Notes: generated by a model from the letters alone, not told the origin. A stretch of DNA of 64,000 bases from Lottia gigantea (GCF_000327385.1 NW_008707225.1:756013-820012); one strand, 5' to 3'. Shown: positions 47,977-58,035, numbered from the stretch's first letter. Numbers and translations: made by a program.

Positions 47977-48095
47977 GTTTACGGTCATACCACGTTGAAA
48001 GCACCAGTTCTCGTCCGATCACTGAAGTTAAGCAACGTCGGGCTCGGTTAGTACTTGCATGGGTGATCGCCTGGGAGCAAAGAGTGCTGTAGACG
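47977..48095 (+). rRNA. 5S rRNA copy 3
   Basis: A 119-base 5S gene 182 bases after copy 2. The central promoter region GAAGTTAAGCAACGTCGGGC is intact. Changes near the 3' end (TTGCATGGGTGATCGCC, GGAGCAAAGAG) would weaken helices. A T5 run follows. Confidence 0.93.
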
Positions 48096-48158
48096 CCTTT
48101 TTGAAGACATTTTCCCCTGTGTTGAGAGAAAGACCCCCTTGAAATATTCCCATAAAAT

Positions 48159-48277
48159 GTTTACGGCCATACGACGTTGAAAGCACCAGTTCTCGTCCGA
48201 TCACTGAAGTTAAGCAATGTTGGGCTCGGTTAGTACTTGGATGGGTGATCACCTAGGAACAACGAGTGCTGTAGACG
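48159..48277 (+). rRNA. 5S rRNA copy 4
   Basis: A 119-base 5S gene 182 bases after copy 3. Changes include CATACGACG, GCAATGTTGGGC and GATCACCTAGGAACAACG. ACTTTTTGAAG follows as terminator. Confidence 0.92.
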
Positions 48278-48339
48278 ACTTTTTGAAGACATTTCCCCTG
48301 TTTTGCGAGAAAGACCCACTTGAAAAATTCACAAATAAT

Positions 48340-48516
48340 ATCTACGGCTATACCGCGTTGAAAGCACCAGTTCTCGTCCGATCACTGACGTTAAGCAACG
48401 TCGGGCCATACCACGTTGAAAGCACCAGTTCTCGTTCGATCACTGAAGTTAAGCAACGTCGGACTCGGTTAGTACTTGGATGGGTGACCGCCTGGGAACA
48501 CCGAGTGCTGTAGATG
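48340..48516 (+). rRNA. Fused pair of partial 5S genes (chimeric unit)
   Basis: The unit begins as an ordinary 5S copy (ATCTACGGCTATACCGC ...) to about 48405. It then jumps inside GTCGGGC to CATACCACGTTGAAAGCACC, the start of another copy lacking its first eight or nine bases, which runs to its normal 3' end at 48516. The junction lies at a short shared GGC/CC. The result is 177 bases: a 5S gene with its first half duplicated. This is the sort of product left by unequal recombination. It is unlikely to give normal 5S rRNA, although a complete internal promoter is present in the second part. Confidence 0.9.
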
Positions 48517-48579
48517 CCTTTCTGAAGACATTTTCCCCTGTTTTGCGAGAAAGACCTGCTTGAGAAGTTCCCATTTAAT

Positions 48580-48698
48580 GTCTACGGCCATACCACGTTG
48601 AAAGCACCAGTTCTCGTCCGATCAATGAAGTTAAGCGACGTCGGGCTCGGTTAATAATTGGATGGGTGACCGCCTTGGAACACCGAGTGCTGTAGACG
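48580..48698 (+). rRNA. 5S rRNA copy, last of cluster
   Basis: A 119-base copy with a perfect GTCTAC/GTAGAC terminal helix and consensus 5' half. Changes: GATCAATGAAG, AAGCGACG, TTAATAATTGG and CGCCTTGGAAC. CCTTTTTGAAA follows, after which the spacer homology ends. Confidence 0.93.
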
Positions 48699-49040
48699 CC
48701 TTTTTGAAATGAGAAAACATATCTCAAAGTTCATTGTAGTCAGAGGGTTTTCTCCGAATTCTTGTTGTATTATTATGGCTTGTATTTGGATGAGACAATC
48801 TTTTCCAGGACGTTTCATTTATCTCTGTATTAATTATAATCGCATCTCACCTTCCGATAGTGGTCTCCCCTCCCCTCTATCATATACATCTCTTGCAGAC
48901 CTCATGGGGAAGAGATGGAAAATAGCCTACAGATTAAAAATTAAAATTGTTTATTCAAAATAAGCAAAGCATAATAGAAAGGAAGAGTTTCAAGCTCGCC
49001 GAATCATAATAGATCTACCGCGTGTTAGTGGATTATTCGT
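48699..49040. other. Sequence between the 5S cluster and the HAO stop
   Basis: No gene is recognised here. On the minus strand it should hold the 3' UTR of the oxidase; TTTATT at 48950-48955 reads AATAAA on that strand, about 85 bases after the stop. Confidence 0.5.
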
Positions 49041-52000
49041 TCATAACTTTGGTAGATACATTCCAGAAGTTACAACTAAATCTTTTGTCGATTTTAACTC
49101 ATCTAAGTTTTTACAACCTACAAATACAGAAAATAATGATTATATGTTGGTAATTTAGAGGTTATCAAACGAATGCAATGCGAAATTAAGACAATCATAG
49201 CAGTTACAAACAATGTAGACACTCACCTTAAATAAAGATTTTGATCATCAGAAAGATCATTTAATACCAAGATTCACACCAAAATCTAAATCGATAGTTT
49301 TACAGACAAGGTAACATACTAATGATAGCAGTTTTTTTTTTACGCCCACTTGGAATCGTGAACGTATATTGCCGTCGCCCCTGTCAATCCGTCCGTCGGT
49401 CCGTCCACATTTCTTGTAGACACGATAGTGGCTACAGTTTTTATACGATCTTAATAAAACTTGGTATACACGTATATATTGATGATATCCCGATCAAATT
49501 CGAATTTGTCAAATTTGGCTTGTAGGCACGATAGACGTTGCTACATACGGTCTTCATTCGAACTTGATGAAATTTGGCATGCATGTATATATTGATTGAG
49601 TTTAAAACTAGATGCAAAATGTGTCCGAGATCTTGTTCCACGTGAACCTAGGGGTAACAATATGGCGCAACAACAAGATTCAAATCACCATCCTGTAGAT
49701 CACTACTAACAAACGGTACTTCAGAAATAAACTATTTAATGAATTTGGGTTAAAACTTTAATACTCATAACTAAACACTTCTTACCACACATAGAAATTA
49801 TATATTTGTAGAGAAGCGATAAAAACATTATCAAGTATACGGATATTTACATGCAAATGGCAGCTTTGGTCAATGTAAGTCAAAGCACCCCTACGACTAA
49901 AAAGCAGCAAATTTCAGCGCCCCGTTGGTCAATCAAAATTATAGCCTCTGTTGCGTTTAAAACAAAAACTTACAGACATAAATATGCGACTAATAACCAA
50001 AGCAAACCTATATATAATTCCTTATTCATCTATTTTTTACCTGAGAGCATCATGCCTATTTTCAGTTCCTGGTTTAAAATTCTCAGTACTTTTTCTGCAC
50101 CAGTTTTTCCCTAAAAAAAATTATCATTAAAACTTATATGAAAATGACAGCTGACAGAAAAGAAATCATCAAGTCGCCAGAATCGATGGTCATTATTTAA
50201 GTGTTTCTGTAAAAAGTATTAGTTAAGTTAAAATATATAAAGGTTACAAACTTACATCACATACTAATCCCCATAATATGGGCCTTCCAACAAATACTGC
50301 AGTAACACCCATAGCTAAGGCTTTCATTACATCCAAGCCACTTCTGATTCCCCCATCTAGATAAACTTCACATCTACCATTAACAACTTTTATTATCTCC
50401 GAAACAACATCAATCTGAAACGAATGGCCTAAGGTTCGAAATCATGGTAACATTTAGAATGAACACTTACGGGTCAGCAGGATAAAAACACTAATTATAC
50501 AATATGAAATTTTGCCCATTTTATTCCTTAAAGATGGGTTTCATTATTTTTAGTGTCAAATTGAGCAAATTCTTTGAATAATTGATGTTTGTAATGAATT
50601 ATCATGTATTCTCAATCATATCATTATGTTCTTATTGCATATAATTAAGAGTTTTAACCAATCATAAATTTATAATGTACAGTTTGAATAAACAAAGAAA
50701 GACTTTTTGACTTTTCTTGATCGGTCACTCAATGGAATTTTTCTGGTAATTCTCTTCTAATTTAGTCAATTATGAAGTAATTGTGGACATGTGTGACAGA
50801 CTGGCATTTTTCCAAGTCATTAGAACACCTCTACTTTCTATTCATATAAATATTAGCCTTTTCATTTTCGTAAATGAAAATAAGGGAACCCCATATTTAA
50901 TAAGGCAGTTTGCAAATTTTTCATTATCAATTACATCGTAAATAATACATGAAAATATTATTTTCTAAAATAGAATTACATCTATGTCTGTCCTTGATCA
51001 AACTGAATTTGTTTAAATTAAGGGTTAATTAAAAACAGGGTGAACTAGTATTGTTAAATAAGCAGTTTGGCCCAATTCTGGCACTTAGAAAAAAAAACAA
51101 AACTAACCGTGGCTGGAACTGTGTCCAAGTTTCTTCCGCCATGATTAGATACCCAAATACCGTCAACGCCAGATTGCAATGCTTCAATGGCATCCTCCTC
51201 TGTAAGTACATACAATTAAGATTTCAAACAATTCAATACTTTACAATGGTCATAACAGCATAAAATAGAGCGTGGTGAAATTAGGTCACCGAAAATTTGC
51301 TTACCAGAATAATGGATAGCATAAATCGGTCACATTAATTTGATGGCTTAGAAATTGGTTTTGAAAATAGCCTTTAAAACCGAGACTTCCTAAACGTGCT
51401 GTCCCTTTTGCATATGAATTTTACGCTGTCGGCTTCGCGAACAACATTTCTGTTACATACTTACTGTTTAATACACCTTTCGTGATTATTGGTAATTTTG
51501 TTACAGTTTTCAGCCAAGCGATATCCTTCCATGTTTGTGAACTGTCGAATGTATCGCTTACAAAATTTTTAAAGGATTCCAATCGACTCGAAGCCTCCCT
51601 ATATGTTGGCATGCTGAAAGAGACAGATCACAATAGAGACAATGTTCATGAGCAATGTTCAAGCAACTGGTGCTTATTCACATTTCTTTTCTCATTTCGC
51701 TAGAACGGAATCGTAATATACCGAGAAAAAATGTTGTCTCAATTTCCCGTAAGCGTCAACTTCGCAGCATGTCAGAAAGGGTATCGAAAGTTTTCGAATA
51801 GAAAAGTTATAAAAGTATGTTTTAAAAAAAGGTTAATGGACATTTTAATGCTAATGTATACTAACTCTAAATGGGGCTGCAGAGCATCCTTGTTTTTGAT
51901 TTCAGAAGGCCTATAGCCAAGAACCACACAGTCTATTGTAATAACTAAACCTTTAAATCCCTTTCTTTCTGCCTCTGATATCAACTCTAACAATAAACCT

Positions 52001-53255
52001 CGGTCCTTCAGAATAAAGATCTGAAAGAAATGTAATCCATCTGGGACTGCAGTTCGTATTTCATCCATACTTGTGGTCGCCATGCTGGCTAATGAAAAAC
52101 AACAGTTGACTGAATCTGCAGCTAAAAACAAAGATTTACAAAAATGTTTTAAGATCTTTTAATCAATTATAGGACCAGGGAAATGAGCCAACTTTACAAT
52201 GGTTAATGGAAATCAATGGTTAATCGATGCTGCAATCGTTATCCTACGGAAACAAATGTCCCAAAAGAGTTTCCGTATTATAAAAAAAAATGAGAATATA
52301 AATTTGAGTGTTTGTGTTTCTTTCAAAAAAACTCATTTACACATATTTGATAACTCAATTATGTCTAGTAAGGGATTTATTTACCTTTAGCTAGGCCAAT
52401 TTCTCCATCAGGGTGAGCTAACTTGCATTGTGCCATAGATGATATTCCTAATGGAGAAGCTACTCGATGTCCTTGTATCGTAGTACTAAAGTCAAAATTG
52501 GAAACATCCCTCATATATCGAGGTCTTAGACGATATCTGCAATTTTAAAGAAGTTGTTGTTTAAAAAATCAATTCCGATAATCTTTTCTCATACCATTAA
52601 ATAACGGACACAATTTTTATGGTATACTACTCCATGGTTTTGAAAACTAAAGAGTAGTATACCATAAAATTGTCTCCGTTATTTAATGTGATCTCTACCC
52701 CTACATGTTACTAAAGGATTATTTTCATATACCAGGGAGCTTTATTCATTTCATGTATTTCTTTGAGTATTTTGCTATTAAAGGGTTGTTTGCTTTGAAT
52801 TTGACACTGAATCTTTTAGCCAGATTTATCCCCAAATGTTTAATTTTGTTATTTACATTAGTTGTAGCAAAAAGAACAAGAGACGTCTCTTCAAGTTCAA
52901 GCCAAATATAATGTCCGCAACATTGGGTAATATTTCACAGTTTAAAACAAAATAAAACAATCATTATCAAAAATGGCTTACTAAAACGATTCTTTCAGAC
53001 CAATTACATTTTATGAAATTAACCACAATTGACAATGGAAATAAAACTAATCATTTGCTAGACGAAAGCAGCAGTCCAAAGCAGTATATTTATTCATATA
53101 AGAGTAAAAAAGACAAACCTTTTAAATGCATTGCAATTGTCCTCGTATGTTTGATTATAATTTGCACCAGAATTAAAGTATTCGCGAACTGATTTTGACA
53201 GCTTAGCAGCTGCCAACTTTTCGAAATCAGCAACAGTCACCAAAGTCTCAGACAT
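49041..53255 (-). CDS. FMN-dependent 2-hydroxyacid oxidase (HAO1/HAO2-like), complete
   Basis: A TIM-barrel flavoenzyme that oxidises 2-hydroxyacids such as glycolate to 2-oxoacids, making hydrogen peroxide, normally in peroxisomes. Exons in transcript order: 53255-53119, 52536-52385, 52121-51866, 51613-51465, 51199-51108, 50414-50256, 50110-50041, 49117-49041. The phase is continuous and codes 363 aa (human HAO1 is 370). Visible family residues: Tyr26 (REYFNSGAN), Asp160 and Arg167 ([11 protein letters not shown]), Lys227 (PIITKG), His251/Arg254 (SNHGGRNLD) and the FMN phosphate site [10 protein letters not shown]...GRP. By numbering against human HAO1, Trp110 is Met (SMATTS) and Tyr132 is Phe (QIFILKD). 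The loop after residue 182 is about nine residues shorter. The C-terminus PKL could be a weak PTS1. The start ATG sits at the usual family position. It is a member of the family with an altered active site; the true substrate is unknown. Confidence 0.92.
49341..49665 (+). mobile_element. GCCCACTT / GTCCGTCC element copy
   Basis: TACGCCCACTTGGAATCGTG, GTCAATCCGTCCGTCGGTCC, TTCTTGTAGACACGATAGTG and AACTTGGTATACACGTATAT are typical phrases of the family seen at 57524. Its right end is unclear. It lies inside the last intron of the HAO gene, 224 bases upstream (in gene sense) of the final exon. Confidence 0.65.
50528..50900 (+). mobile_element. MITE with TTAAAGATGGGTT ends, 373 bp
   Basis: TTAAAGATGGGTTTC at 50528 and GGGAACCCCATATTTAA at 50884-50900 are inverted ends. 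The interior matches the copies at 40215-40564 (opposite orientation) and 56690-57510. It lies in the HAO intron between the exons ending at 51108 and beginning at 50414. Confidence 0.85.
52595..52688. mobile_element. 94-bp near-perfect hairpin
   Basis: CATTAAATAACGGACACAAT followed by TTTTATGGTATACTACTC is answered, after a 19-base loop, by GAGTAGTATACCATAAAA and TTGTCTCCGTTATTTAATG. The arms are about 37-38 bases with one or two differences. It lies in HAO intron 1, 58 bases before the exon-2 acceptor in gene sense. It is probably a very small foldback MITE. Little decay means recent insertion or constraint. Confidence 0.88.
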
Positions 53256-53727
53256 TGTATGCCTTTAAGTCCAAATAGAATGTCCAAAACTGAACAATCC
53301 TATTGCTCTAATCAGACTGTCACCGTTAGTAAATATAGTAAGATGTATACCTAATGGTAGAGCCCATACCTCTTTGCATTCAGCTGAGGGTTTTAAAGAG
53401 ACCATATTGGACACAGCTGGATGTAGACGTGTAAATAGTATTCATATAATTCATTTTTTCTTTATTATTTTTTCTGATTTTCCAAACTAAAGTCAAATTT
53501 CAAACTTTTTTAATTAATGATATGATTAATAACAACTGTAGAAATATTTCTTTAAACTTTCCCTTTAAAGTTTTAATTCAAGGACATGTTGATCTGACAC
53601 TAAGAATTGTGTATATGTATGGAAAGGAAACTGTTAAGAGACTCTATGCCCGTACATTTATTTATGTTCATTTACATATCGTGTACCCTTTTTATATGAC
53701 ACATTTTTCACGGTATCTTAGAAAGCC

Positions 53728-53935
53728 TTTAAAGAGACATTCCGCTTTTTTTAGAGGGTGATTTAAAATTTAGAGAAATGTGTATCTTAACGCATCTGAA
53801 AAGTTTAATTTAAAAAATCCAGCCGTTAATTTTTTAACACCAAACCTATTTAAAAAGTTTACGTAAACTGTCAAAGTTTATAATGTTTTTTTGGAAGCTG
53901 TTAGAAAACTACTGTATAGATTTAAGTAAAATAGA
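53728..53935 (+). mobile_element. Left part of a MITE (TTAAAGGG family)
   Basis: TTTAAAGAGACATTCCGC matches the left end at 39525. It is followed by CCAGCCGTTAATTTTTTAAC, GTTTACGTAAACTGTCAAAG and CTGTTAGAAAACTACTGTAT as in the copy at 61045. The right half is missing. Confidence 0.7.
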
Positions 53936-54982
53936 CTCCACAAGTCAAAGTTTCGGATTCCACAGGTCGGAATTTCGAGGTCTTGAAATCACTCAGATTA
54001 ACACGTTATTTCATCAGAAAACGTTGTGTTTCATGCTGGAAATACCAATTGCTTCAAACAGTTCCAAATTCTCGAACCCCATTACAAATTCTCAAACCTC
54101 GTTACAAATTTCGGAACTGTTCTACGGGACATCTCTTCAAAATTTTAGTTTTACTTTGCCCTAAATGCGCAGGTAATTTTCTAGTGTAGGATACAAAGAG
54201 ATATCTATGGAACGTTTCCCTGGATTTGAATTGAATTTCAAGGTATGTAAATGGTTTCGCTTCAAAGGTCAGGTGTTATGAATCCTTCAAATCTTATCTT
54301 GATACAAACGGCCTCCCATGAAAAGTTACGCTTGTGCTCTGCAACATATCACGGTAATGGATTGCTACCAACTATGCCATTATTGTCACATGATCATGTG
54401 ATTCTTGTAGACCGAGCATTAGAGGCTGGTCCGGACTGCAATGTTGATTCAAACTGATCATAATATAATGTAGCATGGGATAACCTATAATCACGACATA
54501 ACATTAAATGCATATAAGTAGATGATAGGGTTATCTCTTACAGGCTCTTAATTTATGGACTATATTTTGGTCGCAATATTAATATCATTTGACATATCAC
54601 TGCTAAATACCGGTAGTAAAAAGTGACGCCCAAAAAAAGACAACTAAATTCACCATTCACTACCGAGACAGATTCAGCTTTACAGAAACTACCTAGGATT
54701 GTCGAATGATCTTGTTGGTCTTAAAAAGACAGTTATAAAAACTTATCTGTACTACATGGGTGGAATTAGATACCTGAAAAAACTAGTATCCATTGTGAAG
54801 GTTTAACAGGCCGTAACCGATATAAATTCTTTTCAATATAGAACTTTCTCGTACAGATGTACTATTCGCTCTACCACATGAAGAATGTCCTTGTAGACAG
54901 AGAATGGTTGAAAGCAATTAATCGGAAAAAATTTTTTTTTGACTCTAGGGAGCAATGGCAGAGGCATCTGAATATATTTTAC

Positions 54983-55060
54983 CTTGAGGAGGATTTGAAC
55001 CACCGACACCTAATGGCCTGGCAGACAACAATTTAACTCACTAACACTACTGACTGAAAT
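54983..55060 (-). mobile_element. tRNA-like element or SINE head
   Basis: On the minus strand, GTGTTAGTGAGTTAAATTGT resembles an A box with its surroundings, and GGTGGTTCAAATCCTCCTCA contains a good B box (GGTTCAAATCC) about 40 bases later. It does not fold into a convincing functional tRNA and its body differs from the SINE at 24206, so it is more likely a second SINE family or an isolated head. Confidence 0.5.
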
Positions 55061-55245
55061 ATTCCACTGCCTGCATAAAAAGACAAGTGTTCCAACTAAG
55101 CGCTAGAGGGAATAGCTGGGCTTAGATTTAACATTTTTGTATGTTCCAACAATCAAATTAATCTGATTTAGATAAACTTCTTCTTCTCCTATAGGATAAT
55201 CTACTCTTGGCTACCTAAAGTAATTATTTTCTTTCTTATTTTCAG

Positions 55246-56015
55246 GTTTGTTCGATTCATTTTATTGATGGAAGGCCTACAAAACTTAACCCTGACCCTT
55301 CAATTCATCTTGGATATGAAAGAGAAGTTGTACGTGTACCCTTGTCCAATGTCGCCCAGAACTATCAAGAGGAAGATGTTGATATCTGTACTGAAGAGAT
55401 TTATTGTTCAAGTTTTACCATCTTTTAACAGTATTACTACTTCTGTACAAACAGATGGTATTATTTGTCACAGTTCAATTTTTGTTCAAGACTAGTGAAG
55501 ACCAGTGAAATGTCTACTCAGACGGAAGATTTTATTTTTATGGAACATAGTTATTCTATTTTAAAACCTACATATAAATCTGTTTCCACTCAGCACACAA
55601 CTGCCGAATTTTCTAGTAGTATTTTGAAAACAGACAGTGACTCCAAATTTTATACTGATCTTACACTCACAGTATTATTGTCCATCATCTCTTCATTATC
55701 ATCATTTGGGAAGAAATTATCATTTCGCTTACCTGTTTCTGACCAGATTTTTTTAAATTCTTGTTCGTTTAAGATTGGGTGTTGCCTACAAGGATATTGC
55801 TCGCAGATTTAATATTTCATACCAGTTGGTCAGTCGAATTCTTTTTTTAGAATGGATCACCATTATGGCAGAGAATATGAGAAATTGAGTTTTATGGCTT
55901 CCCAGAGATACTATAAAAAGGATAATGCCTAAATCTTTTTTTGAAACTTATCCAAAAACTGGGTTTCCTTGTTTTTTGTGTCAATTTAAGCAATTTAGTG
56001 GTGTATCTAATGAAT
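55246..56015 (+). pseudogene. THAP/Harbinger-like (ISL2EU-type) transposase remnant
   Basis: After an acceptor-like TTATTTTCAG, the sequence encodes VCSIHFIDGRPTKLNPDPSI, the end of a THAP zinc-binding domain. An acidic stretch and STQTE-type text follow, then FYTDLTLTVLLSIISSLSSF and SFRLPVSDQI. A further part in another frame reads RLRLGVAYKDIARRFNIS, with the helix-turn-helix preceding the DDE_Tnp_4 catalytic domain, and then MPKSFFETYPK. At least two frame changes and two stops interrupt it, and the DDE part itself is missing. It is a dead, truncated DNA-transposon gene, possibly left by a once autonomous relative of local MITEs. Confidence 0.8.
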
Positions 56016-56689
56016 AATCATGGATACAGGCTGCAATAGGCCAGGTCTTATCGCATAGTTTGAAACTCGTGAACACTTTTTAATATACAAAAGTCAAGTA
56101 ACCTAATTTCGTGGTAACCTATTTTTCGTGGATTTCCGGAAATGATTAATAATTTAAATGTGTGACCTCCGCATTTGCTTGTTTTGATAAACATGGGTTT
56201 TCTCTACAAGTCAACTAGTAGAATGAATCCTGTAGTTTCAAGCAAGGTAAAATGTATTAATGTATACTTTGACAAATAAAAAATTGCGGATTTCAGTTAT
56301 TATCAAAAGTCAGCATTTTTTATGGGGCAAATATCCTTATAAATACTAAGAGAAGTTAATTATATCACCCGATAACCATACAACGTGTTTTTCTCGACTT
56401 ATTTATAGATCAAACATTGTACACGAAAATAGGTGACGCATTCTGCCGCCGTTGGTTACTCATGTAATATGGTCCAAAGTGAAGGATTCATAAAGAAAAT
56501 CGAAATAAACCAATTTTAATTATTTTGTAGAATATCTTGGGAAACATCTAAGACATGAAAAAGTTCGGTGTTTAATCCTTATATCCACGAAAATAGGTTA
56601 CACCACTGTATAATTTTGTAAGTTCTGTTTTAATATTTCTATATCGCTCTACAATTGATGAATGGAGCATTGAAAATAATTTTTTGTAT

Positions 56690-57510
56690 TGTATTCCTAA
56701 TCATATCATTATGTTCTTATTGCATATAATTAAGAGTTTTAACCAATCATAAATGTCCGTGTAATACGCACCCCCTAAAAACTCGATTTGGAACAATATA
56801 AAAGTGGGAATTATGATGACTAATATGTAAACCTCAGTTAGGTAAATAATTATCTATTAATACTGACTTTACATAGCAACCACTTTACTTATTTTGAATA
56901 TAAAAGGGCATCCGTTAAAAGTGCGAGACGTCTCGCCCTGATGATAATGAGAGGGTGACGTACCACACAGCCCTAAATGTTTTGTAAACAGGTAAACAAG
57001 AAATAAACAAGTGAGGCTGAAACGTCTCAAAGACACTAATGTCTGGAAACCATACATAAATATTGTTTTCTAATAAAATTGCAATAATAAAACCTTGCGA
57101 CACACTCAAAATATTAGATGAAAACTGGTACAATCGTTTGATTATCTGTAATAATTTCAGCAAGCCTTCAAATTAGCTACAAACCTGGTTGGATGATTGT
57201 TAGGATTACGCGACTAACTAAGACAGATAAAAACGCCATCTGATGATTAACCTCAGAATTATACCGCGAGGGGCGTACTCCCCCATGCATATTCCACCTA
57301 TGCTATGTACACTCTGAATAAACAAAAAAAGACTTTTTGACCTTTATTGATCGGTCACTCATTGGAATTCTGCTGGTAATTCTCTTCTAATTAAGTGCAT
57401 GTGAGACAAACTGGTATTTTTCCAAGTCAATTATAGAACACCTCTTTTTTCTAAGTACATGTATTAACATTTTCTTTTTTATAAATGGAAATAAGGGAAC
57501 CTATCTTTAA
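56690..57510 (+). mobile_element. MITE (TTAAAGATGGGTT family) split by another insertion
   Basis: 56690-56754 matches the left-middle of the element at 50528-50900 (TCATATCATTATGTTCTTAT, GCATATAATTAAGAGTTTTA). 57303-57510 matches the remainder (GACTTTTTGACC, TTGATCGGTCACTC, GGTAATTCTCTTCTAATT, and the end GGGAACCTATCTTTAA). The part in between is the inserted element at 56755-57300. The left terminus is missing. Confidence 0.8.
56755..57300. mobile_element. Insertion of about 545 bp inside a MITE
   Basis: This block breaks homology between two parts of one MITE, so it is a later insertion. Its ends carry ATACGCACCCCCT and GAGGGGCGTACTCCCCC, imperfect inverted repeats. Inside, GAGACGTCTC is a palindrome and CGTCTC recurs. 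It contains no convincing open frame. The family is unknown to me. Confidence 0.65.
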
Positions 57511-57523
57511 GGGTTGAATTATA

Positions 57524-58035
57524 TGCCCACTATGGTCGTATATTACCTATGTCATTGTCCATCAGTCTGCCTGTCAACCATTCTTATAAGCACGATAAAA
57601 TCTCAATTTTACGTGCTATTTCGATGAAACTTGGTATGGCATGCAAAATGGTGATATCTTGAAGTGATCCGAGCTTCACGATGTTTTGATAGACGCTACA
57701 GTTTTATCTGATGAATGGCTTTAGAGTTACTGCACTTGACTTATAAAATCATCTTGTTAGTCGATAGAAGCTGGAGTATATCTGCTGTGGTATGGTAAGA
57801 TCTCAGATAGATTCGATTTTTTTGATGAATGAGTTGAGTTATCGAATCAAAATCTGCTTCTTTATGCGATAGAAGCTACAAATTAAGATAGAGTTTTCGT
57901 CCGATTCGGATGAAACTGGTAATGCTTAATATGTAGATAGATGAGATATCGGAAAAATTAACAATATTTCGATGTAGGGCTTGTTAGTTTTTGCCCTTCA
58001 CAAGTTTTGTTGAAAGGAACTAGTTGAAGTGGGCA
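57524..58035 (+). mobile_element. GCCCAC element with inverted ends, 512 bp
   Basis: TGCCCACTATGGTCG at 57524 and TAGTTGAAGTGGGCA at 58021-58035 are inverted ends. The interior has CATCAGTCTGCCTGTC, ATAAGCACGATAAAATCTCA and GATGAAACTTGGTATG, as in the copies at 9092 and 49341. The inverted ends suggest a non-autonomous DNA transposon. It abuts the MITE ending at 57510. Confidence 0.7.

Larger units (their letters stand above)
47734..48579. repeat. 5S spacers of the short tandem unit
   Basis: Between neighbouring copies lies the same 61-63-base spacer: a T5 terminator and GAAGACATTTTC, then GAGAAAGACCCGCTTG, then AAAAATTCCCATAATG leading into the next gene. Unit length is therefore about 180-182 bases. 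The spacers are nearly identical, so the cluster arose by tandem duplication of gene plus spacer. Confidence 0.9.

Noticed and set aside
48217-48513. 98-codon open frame and the minus-strand frames over 47837-48252
   Set aside because: They are translations of 5S rRNA genes and spacers.
53119-53255. HAO first exon as part of a fused larger gene with SLC35A paralogue B
   Set aside because: The exon begins with the normal family start and the intervening 5.6 kb contains only transposon debris.
54251-54457. 68-codon open frame upstream of the THAP remnant, considered as the missing THAP start
   Set aside because: It lacks the C2CH cysteines expected in the first half of a THAP domain.
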